From Thermoplasmata archaeon (lineage in GTDB: Archaea; Thermoplasmatota; Thermoplasmata; Lutacidiplasmatales; UBA184): DNA of 61,108 nucleotides. Numbering within the stretch: the stretch's first letter is position 1; each line of letters opens with the position of its first letter. The translations under genes were made by a program, and so were the position numbers. Shown here one piece after another: positions 43,007 to 50,628 of the stretch. The notes beneath the pieces were generated by a model. The model did no database searches and was not told the DNA's origin. It saw only the letters and a program-made list of their open reading frames with translations. The stretch spans positions 1-61,108 of the forward strand of contig JASHPV010000089.1 in NCBI GenBank assembly GCA_030037875.1, given 5' to 3'.

Positions 43007-43779
43007 CGTCGGTTTCGGATTCCGCCCAGCCCCATGTCCGCAGCCGGGGGGCGTTTTCCGAACTGTTCAAGGTGCAGGGACGGCTCGCCCTAAGAGAACC
43101 GTATGGGGCCGTTGGACTCGCCTTACCCGTCGGCCTTCTCGTGGTCTTTTGGTACATCGGAACGCTGAATCCCGGGGAAGTGGGCAGTACCGGATTGACC
43201 ATCCTCGAACTCTGGATTCCCACCATTCTCGTGCTATCGTACACAGCGCTCGGCCTGATCGGGCTCCCGGCGGTCTTTGCCCGGGACCGGGAGATTGGTT
43301 GGCTCCGCCGAGTATCGACCACGCCGGTCCGGCCGTCCCGGTTGCTCGCCGTACAACTACTATTGAACGTCATCATCGCCGCGATAGCCACCGTCATCAT
43401 GATCGTGGTCGCGGTGACGCTCCTCGGCGCCCCGCTGACAATCGGTGTTGAGTTCGTGGGCGTCGCGATTCTTGCCATCGCCGAACTATTTTCGCTGGGC
43501 CTCGTAATCGCAGCGATCGCTCCAACGCAGCAGGCGGCGAGCTACATCGCGGGAGGGTTGTTCTTTCCCCTGTTGTTCTTCTCGGGTCTCTGGGTTCAAC
43601 CCGCCCAGGTCGGGGGCTCGTTGGCGACCATCATGTACTTCTCGCCGACGGGCGCGGCCGTACGGGCGCTTCTGTACTCGGTTTTCAATGCCACACCGCC
43701 GTACACGACCGTCGTGACCATGGCGGTGTACACCGTCATCTTTGCATTCCTGGCGGTCCGATTTTTCCGGTGGGAATAA
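43003..43779 (+). CDS. ABC-2 type transporter permease
   Basis: 258 aa from TTG overlapping the preceding TGA. Six hydrophobic helices; the cytoplasmic amphipathic DREIGWLRRVSTTPVRPSRLL between helices 2 and 3 and the LFFPLLFFSGLW helix are typical of DrrB/NodJ-type ABC-2 membrane subunits. It pairs with the ATPase just upstream. No periplasmic component is present. Confidence 0.9.
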   Translation: MTSVSDSAQPHVRSRGAFSELFKVQGRLALREPYGAVGLALPVGLLVVFWYIGTLNPGEVGSTGLTILELWIPTILVLSYTALGLIGLPAVFARDREIGWLRRVSTTPVRPSRLLAVQLLLNVIIAAIATVIMIVVAVTLLGAPLTIGVEFVGVAILAIAELFSLGLVIAAIAPTQQAASYIAGGLFFPLLFFSGLWVQPAQVGGSLATIMYFSPTGAAVRALLYSVFNATPPYTTVVTMAVYTVIFAFLAVRFFRWE

Positions 43780-44249
43780 TCGCTCGGGTCGGGGCGAGAA
43801 CGTCCCCTCGCGGGGGAATTCTTGCGTGGGTCGCCGGGTCAATTTAACCTGCCTCAATCTCGGCGCGCGGTCGAACGCCACCTGGCCGCGGTCGTGTTCA
43901 CGGACCTCGTCGGTCTCCCCGCGTCGGCGCGTTGCTCGAGGCGAGCCACCTCCCGACCTATCGCCTGGAAAGGCTGTCGGCGAGGAGCGAGCACGGTCAA
44001 GTCACCCCGTCGTGATGTGGATTTCATCCTCTTCGGGGGCCTGAAAAGCGAGAACAGGTTCGTGCTTGGGTCCTCGAAAGTCGCCGTTCGGTCTGAGTCT
44101 CGCGAAGAGTCCTCTCAGGCGGGGCCGTTCCCCGCTCCACGGGGGGGTGGAGAACTGGGAGCCGGCGCTTAGGTAGGACAACCCGACGGCGTAATTCCTC
44201 ACGTCCCAGCCTAGTAATACTTCTCTCGTGCACGTTTATTCGGGACGGA
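43780..44249 (+). other. 470-bp intergenic region with a possible cyclase remnant
   Basis: No intact gene is seen. Within it, a short frame at 43861-43914 reads like a class III cyclase N-terminus (listed separately), preceded by a TTTAA element near 43841. Near the right edge a TAATACTT element (around 44215) and CGTTTATTC form a plausible promoter for the small membrane protein at 44250. Confidence 0.5.
43861..43914 (+). pseudogene. possible remnant of a class III nucleotide cyclase
   Basis: The translation RRAVERHLAAVVFTDLVG closely matches the first strand and catalytic Asp region of adenylate/guanylate cyclases (R-L-A-A-V-x-F-T-D-x-V-G). The similarity ends abruptly after the FTDLVG; neighbouring frames also do not continue it. 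It is either a decayed fragment or chance; the 18-residue match is the only support. Confidence 0.3.
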
Positions 44250-44705
44250 ATGGCACATTCTCCACCCAGTAGGCGATTCACGTCATGGCGTTGGCTGATC
44301 ATCACAGCCGTTTGCGTCGCTTTCGCGGTCGTCCTGGCAGCGTATCTGTACTGGCCGACGCTCGAACACGAGGTCACGGTCACCCACGCCACCATTCGTA
44401 TCGTCGAGGGCAAGACCCCTACGGACTGGTTCGGAAGTCCATCCATCAACGAGACGACCGGGTATCCGTTCAGATCCACAACGGGCGCTGCGTTCACCGT
44501 CCCTGTGCATTTGATCAATTTCGATTACAACGAAACCCACGTCATTGTAGGGGTGAACGTCTCGAGCCCATTCGTCTTCGTGGGCACGTCTCCTTCGCTG
44601 CCACTTTACGTGGGCCCAGAGGATTCGGTCCTATTCAACGTCACAGTCGATTGCCCACCGACCGTGGGCACGTACGCACTCACGATTACTCTCAGTGCGC
44701 TTTGA
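44250..44705 (+). CDS. small membrane-anchored extracellular protein
   Basis: 151 aa. A basic N-terminus (SRRFTSWR) is followed by a single hydrophobic helix (residues ~14-33), then an external region of ~115 residues rich in beta-type residues and NxT/S sequons (NETTG, NETHV, NVSSP, NVTVD). The end resembles an immunoglobulin-like strand pattern (VGTYALTITLSAL). Function unknown. Its stop is ~107 bases before the next surface protein on the same strand. Confidence 0.75.
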   Translation: MAHSPPSRRFTSWRWLIITAVCVAFAVVLAAYLYWPTLEHEVTVTHATIRIVEGKTPTDWFGSPSINETTGYPFRSTTGAAFTVPVHLINFDYNETHVIVGVNVSSPFVFVGTSPSLPLYVGPEDSVLFNVTVDCPPTVGTYALTITLSAL

Positions 44706-44777
44706 CGCATGGAGAAGGAATTCCCCGGGCTTCGGACCGCTTGGTGGCGAGAGCTCAATCCAGCCGTCGGCAGGTCG

Positions 44778-44785
44778 CTTAATAG
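44778..44785 (+). promoter_or_regulatory. TATA box (CTTAATAG)
   Basis: An AT-rich element centred ~30 bases before ATG 44812; it supports that start over the ATG at 44695, which lies upstream of the promoter. Confidence 0.5.
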
Positions 44786-44811
44786 TTCGCTCAACGCTTT
44801 TAGTTAGGACG

Positions 44812-47097
44812 ATGGGCCCGCGGTTAGTATTGGCTGCCGTTGTGTGTACGCTCGTGCTTCTCGCGGTCGCCGTGTTCGCGGTATCCTCCCTCGAAGGAAC
44901 CGCACCGGGCACCGCGGTCGTTCCTGCGAACCGGACCCCCGCCTTCGATGGATCGGACGCCCCAGGGGCGAACCACGTCATCGCGTCGCTGTCAGTCGGG
45001 AAAAATCCGCTGCCGCCAGTGTACGATGCTGCGAACGGCAACTTGTACGTGGCCAACTACGACATGACCAACGTGAGCGTTATCTCGGCTACTGGGAACG
45101 AAGTCGAAGCCACGATCACTGTCCCTGCTCAGCCCATCACGCCCACCATCGACTCGGGCAATGGAGACCTGTACGTCGCAACCCAGGTCTCGGACAGCGT
45201 GAGCGTGATCTCTGGCCTGACGAACGCGGTGATCGGCTCCATCCCTCTCGGTACGAATGTGGAATCTCTCCCACCGGTGTACGACAGCCGTAACGGGGAC
45301 CTGTACGTCGCCAGTGCATTTTCCAACACTATCGCCGTGATCTCGGGGGCGACGAACACAGTGATTGCCAACCTTTCCTTGCCGGGGTATCCTCTTGTGC
45401 CGACCTACGACGATGGGAATGGCAACATCTACGTCGCCATCGAGGGGACCGGCATTGTGAGCGTCATCGACGGAATGACGAACACGTTGTCGGCGAATGT
45501 GTCGCTGGGTTCCCAGTATCTCCAAACCGGGGCGTACGACGTCGCGAACGGGAACCTGTACTTTCCAGAAATTCCCGCCGGGCCATCGAACCCCCCCGGA
45601 TCCGTGGTGGTGCTTTCCGGGGCAACAAACACGGTGATTGGGACCGTTCCGGTCGGAAAGCTCCCAGAGACTCCGGTCGTGGACGCCCAGAATGGAAACC
45701 TCTACGTGGCCAACTACGGAACGAACAACGTGAGCGTAATCTCGGGGACTGCGAACGCGGTGATCGGAAGCGTACCAACGGGCGCGGGACCCAATCCTCC
45801 GACCTACGACGGGGGCGACGGAGACCTGTACGTTACCTGCGATATCTCGAACAACGTCACGGTGATTTCGGGAGTCACCAACACCGTCGTCGCGAACGTG
45901 CCGGTCGGTCTGACCCCCGAAGTCGGATCGTACGACCCTACCACGGGGTCGGTGTTCTTCACGAACAAGGCGTCCAACAACGTGAGCGTGATGGCCGATG
46001 GAACTGTCCCGATGTATTCCACCACGCTCACGGAAACCGGTCTCCCGGGAGGCACCAAATGGTCGGTGACGATGGATGGAGTCGTTCGAAACTCGACTCA
46101 GGATTCCGTTGTGTTTCTTCTGCCCAACGGCAGCTACCCTTACTCCATCTCCTCCGCTCGGTGTGCTGCGACTTCGCCCCGAGGGACCGTTACCCTGAGC
46201 GGAACCGAGGCAGCGGTCGCAGTCCCATTTCCTCCAGGAAAATGTTCCGGCGCGGTGGGGCTGACGGACCTCCAGTATACGGGGATCGGGATACTGGCTG
46301 CGGTCGCCATTGTACTTGGGACGCTCGTGGCCACAGGTCGACTCCCACCAAGGAGGATCGGTGGGAAGGGAGGACCTGAGTCGACTACCTCTTCCCCGGA
46401 CGGCCAAACGTCCCCGGTACGACCCGAGAGCGGCGCCGAAGGAGCGACGAGCCGTTTCCGGAAGGACAAAAGGAGACGGCGGGTCCGCTGGACGGTCGCC
46501 GCCGGGGTCGTGGTTCTGATGGTGATTGCCGCGTACCTTGTGGTCATTCCCCCGACCTCTCCGAGTCGATCCAGTCCCGGGTCACCCTTCGCCGGGGTTG
46601 CAGTCCATCTCGGAAACTCCTCCTTGGACGTCGTCACTTGCGGAACAGGGACCTCTGTGATCGCCGAACGAGTCCCTTGGATCTCCGCTACGACTCGAGT
46701 CACGACCGCCCAGATCGTGATGCTGGTCTCGGATGTCGATGGAGACATTCTGTCGGATACGGGTCCGTCGCCCAACGTAACCTCGTCGAATTCCTGCGCA
46801 GGGGCGCCTCCCGAGCCGCGCCCGCTGGCGGGCGTCGGCAACGACTTCAGCTGGTATGTGGTGTTAAGCAACCCCAACGGGACGAACGTCGCGTTCTTTA
46901 CCATCACCCAGGGATGGGTCCTGGTCCCCGCCGGACCGTCGACCCCGCTGACCGTGGCCAACGGTTCAGCGTTGACCCTATTCTGTACGCCGTCCGTCTC
47001 CCGGTTGGGCCCCTACAACTTCGAGGGCACCTACGAACTGAAAGTCGGAATCATTGTAAATGGCAGCACGGGGGTCCTCGCGGCCGTCCCCTTGTGA
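44812..47097 (+). CDS. surface beta-propeller protein with two membrane helices and a shared external domain
   Basis: 761 aa from ATG 44812. An N-terminal anchor/signal is followed by eight YVTN-type repeats of ~42 residues (YDxxNGNLYVANxxxxNVSVISGxTNxVI), forming a propeller. A TETGLPGGTKWSV module, similar to one in the thermopsin protein, comes next. A first membrane helix (GIGILAAVAIVLGTLVATG) is followed by ~60 residues of cytoplasmic low-complexity basic sequence and a second helix. The final ~190-residue external domain is homologous to the next gene (shared VPWxS, DGDI, NPxGxNxAFF, QGW). Both termini are thus external. Adhesion or sensing is plausible; function unknown. Confidence 0.78.
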   Translation: MGPRLVLAAVVCTLVLLAVAVFAVSSLEGTAPGTAVVPANRTPAFDGSDAPGANHVIASLSVGKNPLPPVYDAANGNLYVANYDMTNVSVISATGNEVEATITVPAQPITPTIDSGNGDLYVATQVSDSVSVISGLTNAVIGSIPLGTNVESLPPVYDSRNGDLYVASAFSNTIAVISGATNTVIANLSLPGYPLVPTYDDGNGNIYVAIEGTGIVSVIDGMTNTLSANVSLGSQYLQTGAYDVANGNLYFPEIPAGPSNPPGSVVVLSGATNTVIGTVPVGKLPETPVVDAQNGNLYVANYGTNNVSVISGTANAVIGSVPTGAGPNPPTYDGGDGDLYVTCDISNNVTVISGVTNTVVANVPVGLTPEVGSYDPTTGSVFFTNKASNNVSVMADGTVPMYSTTLTETGLPGGTKWSVTMDGVVRNSTQDSVVFLLPNGSYPYSISSARCAATSPRGTVTLSGTEAAVAVPFPPGKCSGAVGLTDLQYTGIGILAAVAIVLGTLVATGRLPPRRIGGKGGPESTTSSPDGQTSPVRPESGAEGATSRFRKDKRRRRVRWTVAAGVVVLMVIAAYLVVIPPTSPSRSSPGSPFAGVAVHLGNSSLDVVTCGTGTSVIAERVPWISATTRVTTAQIVMLVSDVDGDILSDTGPSPNVTSSNSCAGAPPEPRPLAGVGNDFSWYVVLSNPNGTNVAFFTITQGWVLVPAGPSTPLTVANGSALTLFCTPSVSRLGPYNFEGTYELKVGIIVNGSTGVLAAVPL

Positions 47098-47124
47098 CCG
47101 GGCGGCCGCTCCCACGTCTCCTGC

Positions 47125-47913
47125 TCAGAGCTCACCACAAACGTTGATGGTCGGGGCCCCGACGTCCCCCAGCACGCACAGGGCGAAAGAGAGGCCAGCG
47201 TACGAGGGATCCGACAGGACGAATAGAGTGGAACCGTCCGCGATGGTGATCCCGACCCCCGGTTGGTTCAAGTTGACCCAGCCTTGGGAATAGCTGAAGA
47301 AGGCAATGTTGGCGCCGGCGGGATTCTGCAGGACGGCGTACCAACTTGTCCACGCGCTCTGGACCGGCGCTCCGCAGAGGTAACTCGCAGAGACCGAGGG
47401 ATAGGCAGTGGGCCCTCCATCGATATCGCCGTCAATGAGTTCCTGAAGCTCGAGCGCAATCTCGCTCGTGGACACTGGGGCGCTGGAGCTCACCCACGGA
47501 ACGCCCTCGGTGGTTGTTGTTTTTCCGTCGGAACATGTTGTGGTCGCGACCGTGGCGGGACCTAGATTGACGGTCACGCTCCCCGAGGGCCCCGACGGGG
47601 AACTCCCGCCGCTGGACGCGCCTTGGCTTCCGCTCAGACTGGCCCCTGGCGCAAAGAAGAGCCCCAACGCGACGATCCCCACGACGAGGAGGACTCCGAG
47701 GACCGTTCGACGCCGTTGGTCACGGCGGTAGCTCCGAACCCGGAACTCACTGGCCCGGGCGGGCCGAACTGGCTCCGCGGCGCCGTTGGCCGCCGGAGTG
47801 ACCACGCCGGTCGGGGGAACGGCCGATGGGCCCGAAGGCGTGTACGCTGGGGGTCCGTTCATCCCAGCGTCGGCCTGGGCGGGGCGGGCCGGTCGTTGCA
47901 GAGATTCCGACAC
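47125..47913 (-). CDS. membrane-anchored protein sharing a domain with the adjacent propeller protein
   Basis: 262 aa from GTG. A cytoplasmic N-terminal Pro/Ala-rich segment (residues ~1-60), a basic flank, and a single membrane helix (TVLGVLLVVGIVALGLFFA region) precede a Gly/Ser linker and an external domain of ~150 residues. The domain carries GVPWVSSSAPVSTSEIAL, DGDIDG, WYAVLQNPAGANIAFFS and QGWVNLNQ, aligned by eye with the C-terminal domain of the converging gene. Four Cys residues could form disulfides. It is 22 bases after the ABC ATPase stop and may be the last gene of that operon. Confidence 0.75.
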   Translation of the reverse strand: MSESLQRPARPAQADAGMNGPPAYTPSGPSAVPPTGVVTPAANGAAEPVRPARASEFRVRSYRRDQRRRTVLGVLLVVGIVALGLFFAPGASLSGSQGASSGGSSPSGPSGSVTVNLGPATVATTTCSDGKTTTTEGVPWVSSSAPVSTSEIALELQELIDGDIDGGPTAYPSVSASYLCGAPVQSAWTSWYAVLQNPAGANIAFFSYSQGWVNLNQPGVGITIADGSTLFVLSDPSYAGLSFALCVLGDVGAPTINVCGEL

Positions 47914-47935
47914 CTTCGGCCTCTCTTTCCAGGTC

Positions 47936-48847
47936 CTATCCGGCGGGGTTAGCGCCGATGACCTCCAGGTACGCGTCTTCCAGCGCCGGGAAGGCGCTGG
48001 TAAAGCTCCTTACCGGGCCGAGGCGCAGGGACTCCTCCAAGATCCGGGAACGCGTTTCGGCCCGGCCATCAAAGCCGAGTCGGTATCGGCGGTCGCTCAC
48101 CCTCGCGTAGTCCTGTATCCAGGGCTTCAGGGCTTCGAAGGCCGAGGGTCCCACGGGGGTGGCAAACTCGACCTCCACGAGACGGCTCTCGGTCCGCCCA
48201 GCAACGGCGTCCGTCGAATCCTGCAGGAGAATCCGGCCGCTGTCGATGAAGATGAGCCGGTCGCACACTTCCATAACATCGGCCATCAGGTGCGAGCTCA
48301 TGAGAATCAAGTGGTCCTTTCGAAGCGTTTGCAGCAGCCTCCGGACCTGAACGCGACTGGTAGGATCCATGCCGTCTGTGGGTTCATCGAGCAGCAAGAC
48401 CCGGGGATCCCCCATCCGGGCGGCGGCGAGGGCCACCCGCTGCCGTTGACCCTTGGAGAGCCAACCGCACCGCATCCCCAACTGAGGGAGACCTAGCTCC
48501 TCGTTGCATCGGTCAATCTCCTGGTCGATCTCCCTCGTGTCCAAGCCCCGCAGGATCCCGACGCGGTTGAGCGCGTCGAAGACCGTCTCAGAAGGATAGG
48601 CCTCCGGATTCTCGATGACCGCTCCCACGTCCCAGAGCGCCCTCTGTCGGTTCTCCCTGGGGTCGACCCCGTTCAAACGTGCGGCACCGGCCGTGGGGAG
48701 GAGCAGCCCGACAAGGAGCTTCAAGGTCGTCGATTTCCCGGCGCCGTTGGGGCCCAGGTATCCGATCGCTCCGGCGCCTTCGTAGCGGAAGCTGACATGG
48801 TCCAGCGCCGGCGCTCCATTTCGGTATGATTTGGTCAGTTGTTCCAC
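47936..48847 (-). CDS. ABC transporter ATP-binding protein (ABC-2 type)
   Basis: 303 aa from GTG. Walker A GPNGAGKSTT, signature LSKGQRQRVA (Lys in place of the second Gly of LSGGQ), Walker B VLLLDEPTDGMDP and H-loop MSSHLMADVME. The usual first strand (IEVEQL) begins before the GTG with no standard start codon, so the true start may be up to seven codons earlier at a non-canonical codon, or the mature protein begins at EQL. It is 22 bases after the permease gene and completes an export system with it. Confidence 0.9.
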   Translation of the reverse strand: MEQLTKSYRNGAPALDHVSFRYEGAGAIGYLGPNGAGKSTTLKLLVGLLLPTAGAARLNGVDPRENRQRALWDVGAVIENPEAYPSETVFDALNRVGILRGLDTREIDQEIDRCNEELGLPQLGMRCGWLSKGQRQRVALAAARMGDPRVLLLDEPTDGMDPTSRVQVRRLLQTLRKDHLILMSSHLMADVMEVCDRLIFIDSGRILLQDSTDAVAGRTESRLVEVEFATPVGPSAFEALKPWIQDYARVSDRRYRLGFDGRAETRSRILEESLRLGPVRSFTSAFPALEDAYLEVIGANPAG

Positions 48848-48869
48848 TTCGATCGACGGCTCCGTATCC

Positions 48870-49724
48870 TCACCCCCGGGACTCCTTTCGTTGGTACAGG
48901 ACGATACTCAGTGCCAAGAACACCACAAGGTAAGCGGCCATGATCGCCGCCCCTTCGGCAGGGGAGGCGGACCATGCCGTGAGATACTTGCCCCCGCCCA
49001 CCGGGATGACCTGTTTCGGTGTAAACGCCCAGTCGAGCGCTGAGGAGATGGCACCCCCGGCGTAGTTGAGGGACCACCACGGCTCGTACCCAGTGATCTG
49101 CACTACGTTCTGCAGGGTCGTGAGCGCGACGAAAAGGACCAGGATGGTCACGAGGACCCCGGTGGCGGGTGCCTTGAAGAGGGCGCTGAAGCTGAACGCG
49201 ACGCTGACCACGGCGAGAGTGAACAGCACGGCCAATGCCAGCGAAGTTCCAAGGGAGCCCCAGGGGATCGCGTTCCGCCCGAACGCGAAGGACGCGCCGA
49301 GGACGCCGAACACGGTGTACTCCAGCACCACAATGAGCGACACTGCCGTGGCGGAAGCGTACCGGCCGGCGAGAAGGGTGCTGCGTTCTACTGGCAGCAC
49401 GAGGGTGTAATAGCCGGCCCCGGTGTTGAAATCGACGCTCAACGCGTCTCCGCCGAAAAATGCCGCCGCCAGGATGATCCAGAGCGGCGTGCTCTGCGTG
49501 TAGTCCGTCAGGAATTCGGAAACGGAGTTGAGGAAGCTCAGCCGTACGATGCCGGTCCCCGCCTCTACCAAGAAGAAGAGCCAAAGGCCCGCCACCACTC
49601 CCACGAATGCGACGAGCCCGAGGAACCGGTAGGTCCGCAGATAGTTCCGAAACTGGCTACTGGCGATCACCGCCCACTGGGTGAAGACAGACACCCGACG
49701 ACGCGTCGGACGGCTCGCCGCCAT
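48870..49724 (-). CDS. ABC-2 type permease
   Basis: 284 aa, six hydrophobic helices. The N-terminal cytoplasmic region has SQFRNYLRTYRF, then helix 1; a large external loop between helices 1 and 2 (SLNSVSEFLTDYTQS) and DFNTGAGYYTLVLPVERSTLLAGRYASA before helix 3 are typical of ABC-2 subunits with gliding/NatB-like features. Upstream of its ATG, GTAC-CGACA-GTAC gives a short inverted repeat. It is first of a leftward unit with the ATPase and the shared-domain protein. Confidence 0.88.
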   Translation of the reverse strand: MAASRPTRRRVSVFTQWAVIASSQFRNYLRTYRFLGLVAFVGVVAGLWLFFLVEAGTGIVRLSFLNSVSEFLTDYTQSTPLWIILAAAFFGGDALSVDFNTGAGYYTLVLPVERSTLLAGRYASATAVSLIVVLEYTVFGVLGASFAFGRNAIPWGSLGTSLALAVLFTLAVVSVAFSFSALFKAPATGVLVTILVLFVALTTLQNVVQITGYEPWWSLNYAGGAISSALDWAFTPKQVIPVGGGKYLTAWSASPAEGAAIMAAYLVVFLALSIVLYQRKESRG

Positions 49725-49844
49725 CTAAGTACCGACAGTACAATTCTAGAGTCGGCTATTGAAGCGTTACGGGTGGGACATTCTCTCGTTACGAAAGGAG
49801 AGAAGATTTCGGAAGGAAAGGCCACCCCCGTCCGACGTGGGACC

Positions 49845-50351
49845 CTACAACAGGGGAGTCGTGTAAGTGCCATTAATCCATATCGTCGTGTCGGGGGGAA
49901 AGAAATCCCCCAGCGTGACCATCTCAACCGTGAAGGTGAAGGGCGATCCATGCCCTGAGAACGTCCCTGCGCCTCCCTGGGCCCATGTGACGCTGAGATT
50001 GTAGGGGTTGCCCTGCATGTACTCTGCAACCGCTAGGTAGACGGGTGAGCCGTTCGACTTTGTGATGTTCAATTGGGCCGACCCGTTGGAACCGATCCAA
50101 GTTACCCACCAACTGAAGTCGACGGTCGCCTGCGACGGGAATCCGTATGTGTCCTGAGTCACCAGGGCGCATCCACACGCCGGAGCAGCAAAGGAGAACG
50201 AGAAATGGTGCGGCGACGTGGTGGCTCCTGCTAGGAGACGGGCTCCAATCACGACCGCGAGCACGACTGCCAGGACCGATACTGTCGTCCAGAGGATGGT
50301 ACCCTTACGGCGGGTCCATAGCTCCGTCAAGCGGGACGAAAGGGTCGCCAT
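49845..50351 (-). CDS. small secreted/anchored protein of unknown function
   Basis: 168 aa. A single N-terminal membrane helix (residues ~18-40, TILWTTVSVLAVVLAVVIG) is followed by a ~125-residue external part with a CxC pair (PACGCALV), Trp-rich strands (FSWWVTWIG) and NxS/T sequons. The sequence ends in a hydrophobic strand. No family recognised. Upstream of the ATG, TCCAAATTCT is a weak TATA-like element. It stands alone between the ABC unit and the PstS-like gene. Confidence 0.7.
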   Translation of the reverse strand: MATLSSRLTELWTRRKGTILWTTVSVLAVVLAVVIGARLLAGATTSPHHFSFSFAAPACGCALVTQDTYGFPSQATVDFSWWVTWIGSNGSAQLNITKSNGSPVYLAVAEYMQGNPYNLSVTWAQGGAGTFSGHGSPFTFTVEMVTLGDFFPPDTTIWINGTYTTPLL

Positions 50352-50434
50352 ACGCGATCAAGAGGTCGTGAGGAGAATTTGGACTCTAGCTTCCATCTAG
50401 CGGCAAATGTGAGGGGTACCCCGGGGACCGGGTA

Positions 50435-50446
50435 GAGCGTACGCTC
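50435..50446. promoter_or_regulatory. 12-bp perfect palindrome GAGCGTACGCTC
   Basis: Uninterrupted two-fold symmetry, 18 bases upstream of the TTTTAAG element at 50464-50470. The location is that of an activator or repressor site controlling the uORF/PstS-like unit. Confidence 0.4.
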
Positions 50447-50463
50447 ATTAGCCGTCGCGGCGC

Positions 50464-50470
50464 TTTTAAG
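50464..50470 (+). promoter_or_regulatory. TATA box (TTTTAAG)
   Basis: Predicts transcription start near 50493, leaving a ~37-base leader to the upstream ORF and ~130 bases to the PstS-like gene. Confidence 0.5.
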
Positions 50471-50529
50471 AACGAAGAACAGGCGGGCCGGCGGGGAGTC
50501 ACCCACCTAGCCCATCCAAGAGGAGTAGC

Positions 50530-50628
50530 GTGAGATCCCCTACCATCGTCGTCTTCGCGGCCCCTTTTCCGGGCGCAGTTTCGACAGGGTCTCACGCGGC
50601 CCGGTCCCGACCAGGAGGGAGCCTTTGA
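50530..50628 (+). CDS. possible 32-codon upstream ORF coupled to the PstS-like gene
   Basis: GTG 50530 is preceded by AGAGGAG with suitable spacing, and 32 codons later the TGA overlaps the TTG start of the next gene (TTGA). The peptide begins MRSPTIVVFAAPFPGAVS. Such a layout fits a leader peptide that couples translation of the downstream gene. A 32-codon open frame is not rare at this base composition, so it may be chance. Confidence 0.35.
   Translation: MRSPTIVVFAAPFPGAVSTGSHAARSRPGGSL
50613..50619 (+). promoter_or_regulatory. strong Shine-Dalgarno (AGGAGGG) supporting a TTG start
   Basis: Full-consensus SD with a six-base spacer to TTG 50625. It decides the start: no ATG or GTG lies near, and the cytoplasmic N-terminus and membrane helix follow correctly. 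Confidence 0.65.

Noticed and set aside
47936..48847. LSKGQ instead of LSGGQ in the ABC ATPase as a sign of inactivity
   Set aside because: LSKGQ variants are common in active ABC-2 exporters; all other motifs are intact.
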